Assembly (NCBI GenBank): GCA_016192705.1
Contig: JACPTQ010000060.1
Span: 1 to 64,000 of the forward strand
DNA length: 64,000 nucleotides
DNA from: Deltaproteobacteria bacterium
GTDB taxonomy: Bacteria; Myxococcota; JACPTQ01
Reading direction: 5' to 3'
Of the stretch, positions 63,677-64,000 are shown piece after piece; the stretch's first letter is position 1; the number at the start of each line of letters is the position of its first letter. The notes below the pieces were generated by a model. It saw only the letters and a program-made list of their open reading frames with translations, did no database searches and was not told the DNA's origin. The position numbers were made by a program, and so were the translations under genes.

Positions 63677-63899
63677 CGGCGCCCTCCTTTTCCTTGTCCT
63701 TCGACTTCGACCCGCGCTCGCCCGAACTCCCACGCATCATGGCAATTAAGCACGCAATCCCAAACGCCTCGCCAAAGCCAACCGGGTTCGCCCACTTCGT
63801 CGCCGGGACAAGCGCGTAGTTCCAGATCAAGTAGACGGGACCCACAAAGAGGACCGCCGCTAAAACCATGAACATCAGCGCGACCGCAAGCTTATCCAT
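63660..63899 (-). CDS. Small membrane protein of unknown function
   Basis: 79 residues from ATG 63899; the adjacent ATG 63902 is possible. GAGGAGG lies upstream with best spacing to 63899. A hydrophobic helix (VALMFMVLAAVLFVGPVYLIW) is followed by a second, weaker one (FGEAFGIACLIAMM) and a charged tail (GSKSKDKEKEG). No family recognised. Confidence 0.65.
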   Translation of the reverse strand: MDKLAVALMFMVLAAVLFVGPVYLIWNYALVPATKWANPVGFGEAFGIACLIAMMRGSSGERGSKSKDKEKEGAVMANP

Positions 63900-64000
63900 C
63901 ATCACCTCCTCGACGTCTTCCCATCCGAACCGGGGTGAGCGTACGACGCCGCGCCTCCATCGTCGAGCACCCATCACTATTTCAAGCCCGCTATCGCGCG

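Overview
The window is high-GC DNA from a bacterium that I judge most like a member of the Myxococcota (former Deltaproteobacteria). The basis is style, not a database hit. About a dozen predicted lipoproteins carry long Asp-Ala-Gly-rich linkers after the lipid cysteine. There are kelch and beta-propeller surface proteins, an OmpA-family porin with a thrombospondin-like calcium linker, an alkylglycerone-phosphate-synthase-like flavoprotein, and frequent GTG and TTG starts behind strong Shine-Dalgarno sites. There is no prophage, CRISPR array, rRNA operon or replication origin in view.

Layout. 1-4.5 kb: a partial giant lipoprotein (minus strand), then two overlapping plus-strand genes for phage-tail-tube (gp19-like) proteins that unexpectedly carry export signals. 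4.6-8.0 kb: a methyltransferase convergent with glyQ, a lipoprotein and a MazEF-type toxin-antitoxin pair. 8.0-14.95 kb: a two-gene flavoprotein unit, a possibly 5'-truncated surface protein, a 134-bp inverted-repeat element, a MepA-like lipoprotein, glnS and its cognate tRNA-Gln(CUG). 15.0-23.3 kb: a 548-bp transposable-element-like repeat (copy 1), a lipoprotein/zinc-ribbon pair, then an OmpA-kelch operon. 23.5-32.8 kb: SCP2-like protein, PLP-dependent decarboxylase or lyase, DUF445 protein, DUF6929-like protein, a YetA/rhamnogalacturonan-lyase-like lipoprotein, a secreted N-formylglutamate-amidohydrolase-like protein, and copy 2 of the repeat element. 32.8-53 kb: mostly secreted proteins of unknown role, plus a PHP-family metallohydrolase lipoprotein. 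53-64 kb: macro-domain protein, tRNA-Leu(UAA), then a housekeeping block. On the minus strand this block is a tightly coupled set cinA-thpR-aspS-glpA-glpB; diverging from it on the plus strand is yicC-(RING-like membrane protein)-(DUF4177-like)-folC.

Most striking signals. (1) A family of at least four hairpin elements shares an architecture and a downstream tag (ATGGSGAG...GACGGAA) but has different stem sequences. One lies in frame inside GlpA, one abuts a tRNA-Leu, one is nested in another mobile element, and one lies upstream of a lipoprotein gene. (2) A two-copy non-coding element has about 85-bp terminal inverted repeats and clear 8-bp target duplications (GATGCCAT; TTACTTGT). (3) Exported gp19-like tube proteins occur with no injection-system genes around them. 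(4) An OmpA-type porin has its barrel split by a coiled coil plus ten 14-residue repeats. (5) glnS is preceded by its own tRNA, leaving a leader of about 14 nt with no Shine-Dalgarno site. All coordinates and protein calls come from reading the sequence; no search was run.
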